Positions 36,187 to 48,034 of a DNA stretch of 64,000 nt are shown here, piece by piece (positions within the stretch are counted from its first letter, which is position 1; each line of letters starts with the position of its first letter). The position numbers and the translations under genes were made by a program. This DNA comes from Druceiella hillmani (Eukaryota; Arthropoda; Insecta; Lepidoptera; Hepialidae). The stretch covers positions 29,426,001-29,490,000 of the forward strand of contig JAYKKI010000015.1 of the NCBI GenBank assembly GCA_039881145.1. The letters are read 5' to 3'. Under the pieces are notes generated by a model. That model worked only from the letters and a program-made list of their open reading frames with translations. It ran no database searches and was not told where the DNA came from.

Positions 36187-36615
36187 TATGAAGATGCCGC
36201 TTTATGTTGATGCTTTTGAAACAAAAAGAACATGGCTCATGCATTTAATTACCTGTAATGATATTTGATTGGCAATGCAGCTGTAAATCTGGTGGTAGAT
36301 AATCGACCAATTCTAAGAACAGAGTTTACATTAGACAGTTTAATTTTTTGTTTTGAATATAAACCAATTCAGATCTATCTTCAAAATTAGCAATTGATTT
36401 ATGACAGGTTCCGTATTTTATTTCTGCTTTCATTTTGTAGTATCTCACAACAGGAGAAAGTACCAAATTCACGTATTTAATCCGACTTCCTTTAATAATA
36501 AAGCAACGCAGTGCAGACGACATACAAAGCCAAGTCAATAGGTATACGATCGAAAGTACTCTGAAAGCACACAGAGCTACCAACAGGATAACTTGGCATT
36601 GGGATCAAAGGAAAC

Positions 36616-36619
<4 letters not shown>

Positions 36620-36668
<49 letters not shown>
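36620..36668. repeat. (TA)n microsatellite
   Basis: Pure AT/TA tract of about 48 bp. Confidence 0.95.
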
Positions 36669-36669
<1 letters not shown>

Positions 36670-37366
36670 CTATTAGAATATAAGCAAGAAACAAGCATCT
36701 AGATTATCATCACAATTTATTATTTATGATAAAAAAGGAATTCTGTACGATAATATTAAATATTAATTGCAGTGGTGTCACATAAGGGTTAACAGAAAAT
36801 CAATCAGGAACTTAAACTGACCGTCTTGTGGTCTTATTCTTCATTACAATTTCATGCGATCTGGTACGACGAATACGGCATATATATGTAAAATATATGC
36901 GATATGTATTTTGTACGAAATATGCGAAATGTGGACAATTATTTTCAAGATAAAAAAATTAACTGAATGATGTGAATCTTATTAAAAAAAACTCATCCAT
37001 TATTATTCATCAGTTTTGCAGCAGCTACATAATCGACTATCATTAAAGTAAAATAAATGCATCTTCCATGTGATTTTTTTTGTTTTGAACGGGATTTTGA
37101 TATGTAATAACTCATTCAACTATTTCATGCCAAAAAAGAAAAAAAAATAATTGAATAATCCATATTATATTATACATATTTTATCTCAGAAATATAAAAT
37201 ACTATATTCCTTCAACACATATTTGTCTTCAGATGTGCATTTTTATTTTTAAACAAATTTGAATAAATAAAAATAAAATTAAAATATGATACACCCTCAG
37301 ATAATCAAAATAAATTTTTTAATTGTTTTCTAGACCTTGCTCATAGAGGTAAAACCGGCCCGATCT

Positions 37367-37435
37367 ATTATCGATGGTTTCTCCATTAAGCCCACCGGCG
37401 GTGCACGGTAATTTAATGGAGTAACCATCGATAAT
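37367..37435. ncRNA. Near-perfect 23-bp hairpin with GC-rich loop (candidate small RNA precursor)
   Basis: The left arm ATTATCGATGGTTTCTCCAT plus TAA (37367-37389) pairs with 37413-37435 with one mismatch. The loop GCCCACCGGCGGTGCACGGT plus AAT is 23 bases. The 69-nt total is in the size range of an insect pre-miRNA, but I know no miRNA of this sequence and the near-perfect stem also fits a MITE or hairpin siRNA. The flanks (AAACCGGCCCGATC before, GCAGATCGAAGGGAAGG after) are GC-richer than average. Confidence 0.4.
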
Positions 37436-38450
37436 AATTTATATGGGTATTCCGATAGCAGATCGAAGGGAAGGTGAAGTTAGCGTAGAGCGATAAAATA
37501 ATCGTCTGTTTCACTCTCATTCATTCTATTTGCACATGCGTGAATAAAATACGAATTGACAGACGAATTATTTGAATTTCGAATTATTTGTATTTTGTAT
37601 AATGAAATGTAAAAATTATCACTTTCGTTGCACTTCGTGTCACTTTGGCTTTGCCATTAGAGGGGGGAGGAGGGGTCATAGCTCCATGATTATACTTAAA
37701 AATAGTATCCCTTGATATTAAAATTACCTCTAATCAAATTAATTTGAACGAAGTAGAGAAGGTAGATTTCATAATAAGGGAAGTCGTGACTAACTTTTAA
37801 CTGAAGTCATATTAAATATGTACGAAAATAACCGTGCTAAGCATTTAAACCATTGCAAATTTTGTGTTGTATGGAGGACATTTCGTTAGTCTCGCCGTAC
37901 CACATACGTTATACGCAACGAAAGGTATACAAAAGAAATATTTTTAGTGTCCAATAAAAAATAAGGCTGTATCTTAACTAATACTTTTTAGTGCCAGTAC
38001 ATTTTTAATATATTGTTATTCAATATATATTGATATTAGGCGAACTTATTGGAACAAAAGAAATATCCATAAGTTAATCAAGGCGCATAAATTAAATTTA
38101 AAAAACGAAACACTAACTTCGAAAGAGAACTTTTTTATGAAGCTCTAAACATCCAAATAATAATTATTGATGAAAACAAAGTACTTTCAAACCAATAATA
38201 ATTAACACTCATATTTTGTAAGTACGTTCTTGTAGATATTAACTTTGTTCTAAATAAATAAAAATAAAAATGAACAAGTGTAATAACGAAATCCAAGGTA
38301 ACATTATTTTTATTTATGTTTTTTGTTTAGGTTGTTGTGCTTTGCCCTTGACACCATAAGTTATGAATCGCGAATAGAAAGAAAACATAGTATCATAAAC
38401 AAAATTATCGATTTTGAAAATATAATTTGATTCGGTTCAAACACAAAATA

Positions 38451-38452
<2 letters not shown>

Positions 38453-38508
<56 letters not shown>

Positions 38509-38527
38509 TATATATATATACATATAT

Positions 38528-38587
<60 letters not shown>
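38453..38587. repeat. Compound (TA)n/(CA)n microsatellite
   Basis: Two long TA tracts flank ACACACACACACACA at about 38527-38541, with CATATATACA variants between. Confidence 0.95.
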
Positions 38588-38984
38588 AACTTGAAATAAA
38601 TAAATAAGCCCTATTCAAATTTATTCAAGAGAAAATGGAGGGCTTGTAAAATGGGTTTTGGGTTACTTGATTGAATGTATTTTATTTTAAGACTGCTGTT
38701 AAACCGAAAGTGTTTCCGCGCGAAGCTTTTTATAGTTAAGCGAAGACGTTTCGTTAAATACGAAGATACAATTATGGGTTCCGATACGCGGTTTGAATAA
38801 TAATTGGAAAGGTAGAATCATTTTACGCCATTAAAATTGAGTGTGAATTACCACACAACGGGAAAGTCTTTTGCGCTGTAAAAATAGGCAAACCTGTACT
38901 TATAGTATTGAAAAAGCAGTACCATAAATCGGTTGCGTTTAAATAAATGTGCCCTCTAAAGTTAGCTAACTAACTATAATTTTT

Positions 38985-39085
38985 ATTAGACTTCCGTAAT
39001 CAGACTAAGGACCTTAGTAGATTTCTCATGTCCATCCGTCTGTCCTCCAGTCAAAACCTTACGACTTTATAAGTCGTGCACCTAT
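38985..39085 (+). repeat. Likely 'CCGTCTGTC' dispersed repeat fragment
   Basis: GACTTCCGTAATCAGACTAA, then GTCCATCCGTCTGTCCTCCA, has the layout of the start of the 'GGGTTCCGTAC' insect repeat (a CCGTA start, then a Cys/Arg-like CCGTCTGTC block). It is short and diverged, and the match is by recall of the pattern rather than by alignment to another copy in the window. Confidence 0.35.
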
Positions 39086-39390
39086 CGACAGATATCTTAA
39101 TTAAATTGCAATAAAATTTCTAAAAAGATTAATGCAACTGATACGACAACGTAATGCTGTTTGATATTATTAATATGAAAATTTTTATTGTTAATTAAAT
39201 TAATAATAAAATGATAATAATGAAGAGTGAATTTGATTACAAAATGAAATGAATGCCATAAATATAAAAAAATATTAGCCAAAAACAATTAGAATTTATT
39301 GTTTTCTGAATATTGGTAACATATAAACAAAATGTAATAGTTATAATAAATAATTATTCAAGTTTGATAATTAAATTTACTCTTATTTTT

Positions 39391-39427
39391 ATTCACAATA
39401 AATTAACGCCAAATATATTCAATATTT
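39391..39427 (-). mobile_element. Hairpin element stub (tail only)
   Basis: ATTCACAATAAATTAACGCC then AAATATATTCAATATTT matches the tail of the hairpin family, with the internal TTTGTAGAAATTC segment deleted. No arm is present. Confidence 0.65.
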
Positions 39428-39769
39428 ATTTTTATTATACAAAATTAATAATTTGGAAGAAATTATGCTTTTAATTATGTAATAACTATTTAGTGATAAA
39501 AGAAAAAGTGAAATAACAGGGGAAAAAGGTTAAAACATATTCCATCGTAAACAAAACATCAGGTACAACATTTTTAAAATTAATTTTTGGAGTTTACTCC
39601 ATAAGAATCGTATATAGCGTCATATATAGCGTTCGGTGTGAAGTTTTAGTAGGAGTAAAATCATAAGTTCAGAGCGTATGAAGTTCAGAGCGTTATAAAA
39701 AGTGTAAAACCAGATTAAATCGCGATTACGTACGTCTAGATTAATATGAATTGTCATATTGTGTCTCTG

Positions 39770-39864
39770 ACGGTTCCAGAGACGCAAATTAAACTAGTAT
39801 TAGCTATCGGATAATACTAGTTTAGGTTTTGATTTAATACTTTCGCCTGTGCAGTACGTACTGC
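39770..39864. promoter_or_regulatory. Cluster of hairpins/palindromes 5' of the SANT relic
   Basis: GTCTCTG-ACGGTTC-CAGAGAC lies at about 39763-39783. TAAACTAGTATTA (39790-39802) pairs with 39812-39824 across a 9-base loop, and GCAGTACGTACTGC is a perfect palindrome at 39851-39864. The cluster ends about 140 bp before the ATG of the SANT-domain relic. It may be the promoter/terminal region of the element that carried that gene; this is inference. Confidence 0.35.
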
Positions 39865-40005
39865 GCATCAATTGTTAGTTAATTTCAGGCACATCTTGAT
39901 ATATCGAATTATTTATTGACAGTTGTATGCACAGATCGTATACTAAAGTTGTAAGCGTCATTTCTTTTTGGCTGAAAGTATTGTGTTTAACAACAAAGTA
40001 GTAAA

Positions 40006-40926
40006 ATGAATACAAGAAAAATAAACTACACAGATATTGGTCCCTTACAAAGATGTAATTGAAAATAAACCCACCGACGAAGCAAGCGTGAAGAAGTAAG
40101 CGCGTTGGGACTCTATTGCGGAGAAATATAATGCTAGTGATATTATTAATAAAAGGGTGAGTACAGTCAAATGTACATGTTTATAATGAAAATAGAATAT
40201 AGAATTAATTTGTTTGTATCAATGTAATTTCTTTTTTTCTAAATATGCTTAGAAAGGCGTATTTTTTTTGTTTCTTTAGGCAACAGGAAGTCAACTGTGC
40301 CAACTTGGCTTAATGTAAAAGTCAAGCAGAGAGGAGAGTTGGCAATGGAAAGGCAGCATCGGATGGCCACCGGTGGAGGAGACACGATTAACGACATCCA
40401 AATTCTCGACATTCAAACTCCTTCATTTCCTTAATAGCGCCAGGGATAATTGGCTAATTGGAGTGGAAGTCCCGTCAAACTATTCTAACGTAATTTAATC
40501 AATTAATATTGTTTACATTGTTTTTTAGCAACTGATTAATATAAAGGGGCACTGAAAGTTTCTAGATTGGTATATTTGAAGTAAAAAGTTCACTTTTTTA
40601 ATTTTATTTTCTTTGTGCAGATATGAAAAAATGTGTTGAAATTCAAAATTTGTATATTATCGGTATTCATGAATTGACATCAAAATAATTAAAGTCTATT
40701 ATCTACAGATCCGTCTGAGCAACAATCGACGAGTAGAAGTGAAGTTTTTGCTGAAGCCGTAGAAACTTTGCTAACATCATCCAAGGCAACGTAATACGTT
40801 CCTGTTGGTCAGCCCAGTGTTGAGGTACAAAAAAACATGTTGGACGTAGACACGAATGTACCAATACCCAGGAGACGTAATGTAACATGTAGTTTAAAAC
40901 ATTTAAAAGCTAAAATGATAATATGA
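40006..40926 (+). pseudogene. Myb/SANT-like DNA-binding domain gene relic, three exons
   Basis: Exon 1 (40006-40156) starts MNTRKINYTD, shifts frame, then reads YKDVIENKPTDEASVKK*AR and WDSIAEKYNASDIINKR. Exon 1 ends at a consensus donor (AAAAGG|GTGAGT). A 123-bp intron ends TTTCTTTAG. Exon 2 (40280-40434) reads TWLNVKVKQRGELAMERQHR then MATGGG before a stop. A third block begins after TCTACAG (40709) and reads EVFAEAVETLLTSSKAT*YV then RRRNVTCSLKHLKAK to a stop at 40926. The order matches Myb/SANT-like proteins (PF13873 type) that insects carry as PIF/Harbinger partner genes and as domesticated factors. Stops in exons 1 and 3, a frameshift and several lost codons at the exon 1/2 junction show it is dead. 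Retained introns exclude a processed pseudogene. No Harbinger transposase is seen nearby. Confidence 0.75.
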
Positions 40927-41117
40927 TGAGGTGGGATTTGAGGATGAGAGGAAAAATGGTGGGATTTTTTTTTAATTGTTAAAGTCGCATTTATATTGTC
41001 AAACTTTGTTAATAAGGGTATACAAGTATACATTACAATTTGGTAATATATTGGTAAAATAAATGTTCAATGAATAGGATTTTCATATTGAAACCCTATG
41101 AAAGAATGGTTTGTATT

Positions 41118-41580
41118 ATCTAGTCCAAACTAATTTGATGCATGTTTTTATTTTTGTTATGGGCAAATTGAACCATACATTTGCATTTCTATAACAGAAT
41201 TTTCACTTAACGTAGCTTCTATCATCATTTGTACTCGAATTCAATTTGTCAGAATATAATATGTTTTTGCAAGTAATTGTTAAATTACCAAATATGAAGG
41301 ATAAATATGTATTGATAACTTACTGAATTAAACCAGTCACTGGCTTATATCATCTAGTCCAAACTAATTTGAATGCACATTTTAATATTATAGCTATAAT
41401 ATTAAAATGTGCATTAAAGGGAACCATGTTGCTAGTCAGATTGAATTTTAATAACATGGTTTTTGGATTCCAATTTAGAATACTAATAAATAATTTTTCA
41501 AAATACAAAATATGTTTTTGGGAGAATTTATTAAATGTGAAATTACCAAATGTGAAAAATAAGTATGTATTAATTACTTT
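41118..41580. repeat. Diverged ~234-bp tandem duplication
   Basis: ATCTAGTCCAAACTAATTTG plus A is identical at 41118-41138 and 41352-41372. The unit ends also match (AAATTACCAAATATGAAGGA at 41285 versus AAATTACCAAATGTGAAAAA at 41541, both followed by TA.GTATT.AT..CTT). The middle parts have diverged, and unit 2 contains the 44-bp palindrome. The 77-codon frame at 41369-41602 is not a gene. Confidence 0.7.
41372..41415. repeat. 44-bp perfect palindrome, no loop
   Basis: Half-site AATGCACATTTTAATATTAT plus AG (41372-41393) is followed directly by its exact complement (41394-41415). The centre is AGCT. Such spacer-free palindromes are unstable in cloning and replication. Confidence 0.97.
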
Positions 41581-41970
41581 TGTTCATTTGCGTTTTACTT
41601 GAAAATAATTATATTGTCAGCATTTTTTTATTAAAGAATTTTCCTTTTACATTTAATAATATTGATATTTATATTTAATTACAGTGTTACCTATTTTATA
41701 CATTCCAAGACAATCGTACTTAATGAGTAATCTCCAGTTGTAGGTCAGAGCTGACACGCACAATTTTTTTAAATATGTCGTTTTTAATGCCAATTCGTTC
41801 ACATGATATTAAAAAAATTGTCAAAATGATCCTGGAGCTAAAACGCATTTGTTCTAAAAACTTACAGTCAACCCATATTTTTGTGCAAAAACAATACAAC
41901 CATTACGATAATGTTGACATTATTCTAAAAAAAAATATACTTCCATTTTTTCTGTTGTCCCTGTCGAATG

Positions 41971-42100
41971 GTTTCTACTAAAGCGGAAATATGGCTGATT
42001 TTGGAGCATGGTTATTCTAGTACAAAAGTTGTACAACTGTTTCCTCGTACAGTGATGCTAACCTATGTCAAAGAACTTGGTACAAACAGCACTTTCCCAC
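41971..42100 (+). pseudogene. Transposase N-terminal (DUF4817-like HTH) fragment 2
   Basis: An open stretch reads VSTKAEIWLILEHGYSSTKV then VQLFPRTVMLTYVKELGTNS. The first half fits helices 1-2 of insect DUF4817 transposases, and PRTV...TYVKELGTNSTF fits the following P....V...V..LR..GSF element of that domain. It is homologous at the nucleotide level to 30965-31070. The DDE core is absent and the reading stops near 42106. Confidence 0.5.
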
Positions 42101-43490
42101 TTCGATAGTTAATTTTTCCAAACTTGAACTCATGAGCGGAATCTCGTGTTGTTTAAAAATGTAATATAATTTTTCAGAACTAGACACATTCTATTTTTAA
42201 AATTACACGATAGAAATTTATTCAATTTTGATAAAATTTATTGCTTTCTTTCGCATGTTCCTCCCAATAAGATCGGCATATACATTAAACATTGAGCCAA
42301 AGAGGAATGTTTGGACGTTTGTAATTAGAAACAATTACTAAACCATTAAAGATAATTAAACGATGGTGAAAGTTGTGAACGAAAGTATACAAAAAACTCT
42401 TACATATATTAATAAAATATATTAATTAGTATACATATAGTAATAAAATAAGTATACATATATTAATAAAATACATTTTAATACAAATTTTCAACGTAAT
42501 TCTTTTCAAAATCTTTCTTAATTTTTTTAACAACTTCTGTAATAATTAATACATTTTTGTCCAAATAATTTGCTAATTTATTTTAAACATTCAATTAAGA
42601 TTAGGACCGGAGAGATCGTGTGAAATTTGAATAACCATAAGTTTTACTCATTAAATGTACAAATTTATCAAACCACCACTTCCTCATTGAAGTCTTCTTG
42701 TGGTAGAGACTAAAAATGCACGCTTTTAGTAGACTAAAAATGACAACGGCTGATAACGGCTTATTCGTAAATTAATATTATATTTAAATCATTGTTTTAC
42801 ATCTACTGTGGCATGACAAAGGTTAGAAATATAATATTAAAAATTAACCATTGTTAGCTCAAAAAACGCACTTATTTTTTATAACCTGGCAAAATATTGA
42901 TACAGCTGAAGGACAGGTCGTTATATAAAAAAACCTGTCATAGCATACCATGACAACTCAGGTAATACACAGGAACTATTATTAGTTTTTATTTTATGAA
43001 ACTTTACCAAAGTGTTAGAAAGATAAACAGAAAAATTATGTATTTGGTAAAGAACTATTTTACAATTAATAACAACGCAAGAAATTTTAAATAATAGAAT
43101 CTTGATAGATAGTAAATTGCTACAAAATTTATAATAAGAATGAAAAATATTACAGTTAATTCTACAAATTGAAAATGTATAATTTAAAATTAAATAAAAC
43201 AGGTACAAATTAAATCGCCCTAATATAAAAATCAGATAGCAGATAAGGAGCTAGAAAGTAATGACTCATGGAAATGACGTTGCTTATGAGATTTGGAAAA
43301 ATAATGCGATTTGAGATGATTTCTAAATACAGACACTGTGCGGACATGACGTTAATTTTATAGGCTTAATGTATGAACGGGGAAACATTTACCAAAAAAT
43401 TAGGTTCTGTGAGTTTGCAAAGAGTATTCTCATCTTTACAAAATTATTCAAGATCACTTAATAATAAATGTCGGAATGTGAATAAGAGAT

Positions 43491-43631
43491 ATGATGGAGT
43501 ACGTCTCGTCGTTGCGTTCGTCCCCATCCGGTGATCGCGTCGGAGGCCCCAGATGGACTGAGATCGCGAAGGGCAGAAAGGAATGGCAAGACATGGAAGA
43601 GACCTTCATCCCACAATGGGCGCCCCAATGA
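43491..43631 (+). pseudogene. RTE-type retrotransposon: C-terminal end of the polyprotein
   Basis: An ATG-initiated 46-codon frame ends ...RVGGPRWTEIAKGRKEWQ then DMEETFIPQWAPQ and a stop. The W-x(3)-A-x2-R-x2-W-x2-M/L-E-E-x-F pattern is the conserved last segment of RTE/'endonuclease-reverse transcriptase' elements in insects. The codons are GC-rich against the AT-rich flank. The rest of the RT is missing, as expected of a 5'-truncated LINE copy, although no clean poly(A) or tandem tail follows. The overlapping minus-strand frame is a shadow. Confidence 0.75.
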
Positions 43632-44063
43632 CTTGAGTGTAAATATTATTTTAACTATCACAAAATAATTTAATTAATGAAATTAATTGTTTTTTCTACA
43701 TATACAAAAACGTCTCTATTTAGTGATTTGGTATAAGTGTTTTAGGTTAATATTAATATTCAATTGAATGTGAGATTTATTCATTCAAATTTTGTAAACT
43801 TTTTGTTTTGTTCGTTGTTATTGAGAAACAAATGCTTAAATACGTCCTCGAAATCAATTTAACACCGATTTCTTTGAGCTAATGCCGTTAAAAGCTGGGC
43901 ACAAAATGTTATTAATCAAGCGTACTTCAGCCTTATAATAAAATATTTTGGGATTTTCAATAACTTTTATGTAAAAGGTCGAAATTGTGGTTAAAAATTT
44001 AATAGCCAATCTCATACTTTGGAGGCCTTTGCGAAAGTTATTGTTGTATACAAGTATAACTTT

Positions 44064-44177
<114 letters not shown>

Positions 44178-44280
44178 ACGTTAACTATACACTTTAATTC
44201 ATTTCACTTCCTTAGATGATTAATATCGAAAATTATTTCAGTGTCTCAAAAACCTTTTTACTTGAAACGAATATATTGCA

Positions 44281-44350
44281 TTTCATATATTAGGTTTGGG
44301 CAAGCCGTTGTTGCGTGAGACAGTCAGGGCTTTTCTTTTTAATTGTCTCT
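44281..44350. other. Possible mariner terminal fragment
   Basis: TATTAGGTTTGGGCAAGCCG then TTGTTGCG resembles the TTRGGTTGGCAA.. terminus of mariner elements next to a TA. Only one end is visible and no transposase adjoins it. Confidence 0.2.
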
Positions 44351-45827
44351 ATATTGATAGGTTGATTATAGCTCAATAAAACTCCATCAAAGTATTATAG
44401 ATTATAGACGAAATTGTTTATAAATATTGTGCTTATGGATATTTAATATAACGGATATAAAAATGTATAAAACCATTATAATAAAATAATAAATGAAAAA
44501 GCAGATTTACCTTTGTATGAAATAGTAAAACAATACTTAAAGAATCTCTATCATATAAAGGTGATTGTTATGTACATCTGGTAAATTAAAATGAACCTGT
44601 TCGAGAGCGAACGAAGGTAACTAAAATTAGATTCACTAACTGAAGGTCGTAATTGCGCAGCCTCTCCGTCGAAGTCCCTCGCAGGGACGTGTGCTTTATG
44701 CTGTATGTCAATAAGGGTCGATAAAATTTGAGAAATTATAAAAGAAATGAAGAGTTAACTTTGGATAAAAATTATTAACGAAATAAAAGTTCTGGGAAGT
44801 TTTCTAGAAAGTACTCAATAGAATATTTTAGTTCGGATAGAAATTAAAGACAGATTGAAACGTAAAGTTCTTGTATAAAAGTACCGGCTTATGTGATGTA
44901 ATAGAAAAGAAATTGTTTAATTTGATTAATGATAAGTGTAAATTAAGGTAGATTATTGGAGAGAATTCAATAGAATATTTTAATTTGAATGGCAATTTGA
45001 ATCAGAGAGAAATACGTTTTGGTTCTCTTGTTAGAAATAATTGGAATTATTTTGAACAGCAATGTAACCAGAAACAAAATATTTCATTTTTATTTGTTAG
45101 AAATAATTGCTTACTTTAGATAACCATCAGTGACGTTCTGCTTTGGTTTAGAGAGTTGGGTTTCAAAGAAGTCAAAGCAGATAATTTTATGTACATTTTT
45201 AAAATGTTGACCGCTTGAACGTTTATAACACTATTTTAAGGACGTTTATAAACACCATTTATGGTTTTACCTGTAATTACATTTTGTTTTTTTAACTTTT
45301 TGGTTTAAGATAAGAAAACTCTTCAGCGATAATTAAGTCGTAGTACCATAAAATATGCATAACGGATGGCAGATAAAAGCAATAATTTTAATGGTGGGTG
45401 ACAAAAAACAAAAGAATGTTTTTTTTGGAACGTTTTCATGTTCGCGTAAATGTTGCCATGGTTATCCACATATCTATATACGATATTTTAAGTTATATGG
45501 CTTCAATTTTTACAAAACTGCAGTAAAATCCAAAGCGGGGTTTTATCCATTCGTAAAATTTTAATATCTGTTCCGATTTGGTAAATAAGTTATTATTATA
45601 TGTTATTTATTTTGAAGTGAGGTAATATTACCATTTGATGAATGAGATATCATTGGATTTTCTGCGTAAACAGGTTAAATAAAAAAGGCAAAATGGTGGA
45701 TTTTATACGCCATATTTTTAGGTGGAAAAGAATCAAAGTTTTCAAAATTTTTTGAGTGTAGTATCAAATTAAAGAGCTAGTCAGCATGTGTCGAACCAAT
45801 CTATATTACAAGAAAAAGTAGAAAAGT

Positions 45828-45955
45828 TTGTTTGTTTGTTTGGGCTAATCTCTGGTACCACACGTCCGATTTCAAAAATAATATTTACGTTAGAAAGCGT
45901 ATGCTTTGAAGAAGATTATGGATTACGGATGGATATATTATGAATAATAAAAAAA
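45828..45955 (+). repeat. 'TTTGTTTGTTTG...CTAATCTC' dispersed insect repeat
   Basis: TTTGTTTGTTTGTTTGGGCT, AATCTCTGGTACCACACGTC and CGATTTCAAAAATAAT, then a GAAAGCGTATGCTTTGAAGA block, follow the layout of a non-coding repeat I have often seen in insect genomic sequence. The family name is not known to me. Only one copy is in the window. Confidence 0.45.
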
Positions 45956-47375
45956 TTAATAAAAGTCGGAAAGTACTGCTTAAATGGTGACATTTATCCT
46001 GAGTATTGCCACCGATATGCCCCGACCTCAACAACTGATGTTCAGTGAACGGAGCGGCGACGTTTAGTAATTGCTTTTAAGTGTAACTTAATTCTACGCG
46101 GGTGACATTGTGTAGCAAAGATATCATTTTTAGAATGGATTCGATACCTGATATTGAAAGGTTTTAGATAAAACGTTTTTTCTAGACAAATATCATGTAA
46201 ATAAATGTTCGTATAACCGTTTTTCTAATATGAAGAGTGCAATATTTTCCTTGTTTTCTTCATTTTAGAAAGGAAGAATGCGCGAGATTATTTTTTTTAA
46301 ATAGTGAATTTTCAGTTTTTTTTCATGTAACAATTGTTTTCGATTTGAAGGTGGAGTCGATTATATTACAGTTATATTACAGTACAGTGGTTCCGATTTG
46401 CTTTCATGTCTTATTTTTTTTAATATCGATGTCAAAAACACAATTAAAATTAGTTTTATCCAAAAATTGTTCAACTAATTCAATTATAAAGCATGTTTTT
46501 GACTAATGTACACATGATCAGCACTACTGGATGAAAGAGATGAATGTAGCACACCGAACTGTACGTTTGATTAATTCAAATTTATATGTCAATTTCAAAT
46601 GTTGATGGGAATCGTCGTCTATTTGTGAGTAAATTTAAATTTATATTCAATATTATATAAAAACGACTACTATAGTGTTGCTCTGAATTCGCGTCCTTTG
46701 AGTTGTGATTTGAGTGTGAATTAATATCCTTAAACCACTATTTAAAGAGTTCGAATTCCTGTTGGTGTAGGTTTCAGCATTTAAATATTCAAAATTATTT
46801 GCAAGAAAATTATTTTGTGCTGAAACTAGAGCGATACGGTAAATTTTCGAGACGAAATTCAAAGTAAAACATTAAGGTGAGGGAAACATAGAAAATGAAT
46901 GTCTCAAATAATAAAATTACATTTCTATCTTCGTAATGCATTTTTTTCTGTAAATATGCACAATTCAATAATATTATTAATACCCTTCATAAATAAAAGT
47001 GACATTTTCGTGCCCTTGTAACGTATTTTGTCGAAGAAAGAAATATTGTGTATTGTAAATATTCCTTAAGTAAAAAAGAAGCATTATATATTACAAAAAT
47101 GTGCTAATAAATACAAACAACAATTATAATATACAATTATAATAATATGCTATTAAATACAAAATACAAACAACAATACTAAATACATACTTACATTTAT
47201 TACGTAATCACAAACAAAAAAATTGCTTTATTTTCCTATGATGTATTATTGTCTAAATGTTTATCTCATTTTAATCTGACTATTTACTAGTTGCTGATTT
47301 GGGTCCAAAACGGCCAAAACGAGAAGCTAGTGGAAATATAGTTAAAAAATACAACTTTTTACATTTTACGTGCTT

Positions 47376-47449
47376 AAATGTTTACTTTAACCGTCTCGTA
47401 ATTATGAAGTCATGATTTCAAAATCAGAGGACGGTTGAAGTAAACATTT
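47376..47449. repeat. 20-bp inverted repeat with nested palindrome
   Basis: AAATGTTTACTTTAACCGTC (47376-47395) pairs with GACGGTTGAAGTAAACATTT (47430-47449) with one mismatch. The 34-base interior contains TGAAGTCATGATTTCA, itself nearly self-complementary. It may be a small MITE or a transcribed hairpin. Confidence 0.85.
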
Positions 47450-48034
47450 CCTCGTCTGGAAAGAGAGATGGCAAAAGTTGCTCCAATAATAAACTTTTGT
47501 TTTCATGGAGCTCGAAAAATTAATGTTAGTGAAAGTAATATAATAATAGTAGAAACCACATAATAGTTAAGATAAAGCTTTAATATTTCACGTAACAAGC
47601 TTATCGGAAGCAAAGAAATCTGTTTCATTTTACGTAACGACCCAATGAAAACTAACGAGCCGGTGTAACTTAAATAAGAAGATAGGCATCTATTATTTTA
47701 ATAATATCGTTTCCTTATCATCTTTTGTAAAGAGTTTCTATTTATAATAATGAAGCGTTTAAATGAAAATGTTGAAAAGAAAAGCCAGATATTGTTACCT
47801 ATTGAAAAATATATGATTTTTTCGTAATAAAGACCTAAATAAAAAAACGTTTTTATTTTCTTTTTATATTTTCGTTAGGAATCCGAAAAAAGACCTCGCT
47901 TTACCAATTCACCAATATAAACTCACGATAAACTTTTTCCTATTGCTGTTTAATAGTACTTATTATTTAGTGACATCGATCAAATTATCACTAACGAGAT
48001 TCAGCATTGTTAAGTTTAAAATTGATTTCCTCTC

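Noticed and set aside
44641..44700. GTCCCTCGCAGGGAC hairpin and GC-richer words, considered as rRNA or tRNA
   Set aside because: No tRNA box A/B pair or rRNA-like continuation.
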